Assembly: GCA_004555635.1 (NCBI GenBank)
Contig: SFHN01000063.1
Span: forward strand, 1 to 7,827
DNA length: 7,827 bases
Reading direction: 5' to 3'
Origin: [Eubacterium] saphenum
GTDB taxonomy: Bacteria > Bacillota > Clostridia > Oscillospirales > Ruminococcaceae
Position numbers and translations under genes: made by a program. Every line of letters begins with the position of its first letter. Position 1 is the stretch's first letter. The notes under the pieces were generated by a model that was not told where the DNA came from, searched no databases, and was given only the letters and a program-made list of their open reading frames with translations. Positions 7,689-7,827 of this stretch are shown here, in pieces.

Positions 7689-7827
7689 GAAAAAACAAAA
7701 TCCGCCCTCAAAACAGGATAATCCTGCTTTAAGGACGGAGTAGATAACTTAATAACTATACCGCGTTGCCACCTTAATTCGCGGCACCCTGCCGCGCACT
7801 CTTGGGATACTGACATATCCTCGCAAT
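7689..7827 (-). promoter_or_regulatory. T-box riboswitch leader of the trp operon (3' part)
   Basis: On the minus strand the leader shows, in order, a perfect 7-base-pair hairpin with a 3-base loop (CGCGGCA/TGCCGCG, 7796-7780) fitting Stem III, the T-box sequence AAGGTGGCAACGCGG (7775-7761), and a terminator. AAGG and ACG of the T-box, flanking the bulge, can pair with CGTCCTT of the terminator's left arm (about 7737-7731) to form the antiterminator. In this class an uncharged tRNA binds a specifier codon and the T-box bulge and stabilises antitermination. The operon content predicts tRNA-Trp and a TGG specifier. Stem I with the specifier, and the promoter, lie past the right edge, so tRNA identity is an inference. 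The leader reads in frame with trpE for 48 codons upstream of 7672, but this is not protein-coding. Confidence 0.9.
7690..7738 (-). terminator. Regulated (T-box) intrinsic terminator before trpE
   Basis: CCGTCCT (7738-7732) pairs with AGGGCGG (7708-7702), and directly inside AAAGCAGGA (7730-7722) pairs with TCCTGTTTT (7718-7710), leaving a 3-base loop. The tail on the minus strand is TTTTGTTTTTT (7700-7690). The left arm is also the partner of the T-box sequence, so the two structures are mutually exclusive. The T-run ends just before the trpE ribosome binding site. Confidence 0.92.

Noticed and set aside
7673..7816. Upstream extension of the trpE reading frame by 48 codons
   Set aside because: It reads through the T-box sequence and terminator hairpin, and the good ribosome binding site (7687-7680) fits the ATG at 7672.

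Overview
The window is dominated by a complete-order tryptophan biosynthesis operon on the minus strand, trpE-trpG-trpD-trpC-trpF-trpB-trpA (about 7672 down to 1269). It is preceded by the 3' half of a T-box riboswitch leader at the right edge and closed by a strong rho-independent terminator after trpA. T-box control of an unfused trpEGDCFBA operon, GAAAGGAG-type ribosome binding sites and moderate GC (roughly half, judged by eye) point to a Gram-positive member of the Bacillota, most likely class Clostridia (Oscillospiraceae/Ruminococcaceae-like). The genus cannot be decided from this sequence.

Layout from left to right. (1) Positions 77-548, plus strand: the C-terminal part of an M14-type succinylglutamate desuccinylase/aspartoacylase-like gene, broken by at least one frameshift and followed by its own hairpin terminator (562-593). 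(2) Positions about 600-1000: no intact gene. Protein-like plus-strand sequence zigzags between two frames (about 666-968) and is not identified. (3) Positions about 999-1160, minus strand: a near-consensus extended -10 promoter, a ribosome binding site and the first ~34 codons of what looks like a CRISPR-associated Cas3 HD-domain nuclease, after which the homology stops. (4) Positions 1211-1247: the trp operon terminator. (5) Positions 1269-7672: the trp genes, packed with overlaps or gaps of 14 bases or less, so translation is probably coupled. (6) Positions about 7689-7827: the T-box antiterminator/terminator region. The specifier stem lies beyond the window.

Together the trp genes encode the whole path from chorismate to tryptophan: anthranilate synthase (TrpE+TrpG), phosphoribosyltransferase (TrpD), phosphoribosylanthranilate isomerase (TrpF), indole-glycerol-phosphate synthase (TrpC) and tryptophan synthase (TrpB+TrpA). 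All except trpE are intact with their key residues. trpE is interrupted after codon 159: the frame changes, and about 13 residues normally present at this point of the family appear to be missing, consistent with a deletion of 3n+2 bases (for example about 38). If this is real and not an assembly error, the cell could not make anthranilate from chorismate with this copy but might still use anthranilate or indole.

No undescribed system is convincingly present. The points most worth checking are the trpE lesion, the promoter-bearing cas3 remnant and the unidentified decayed plus-strand gene beside it.
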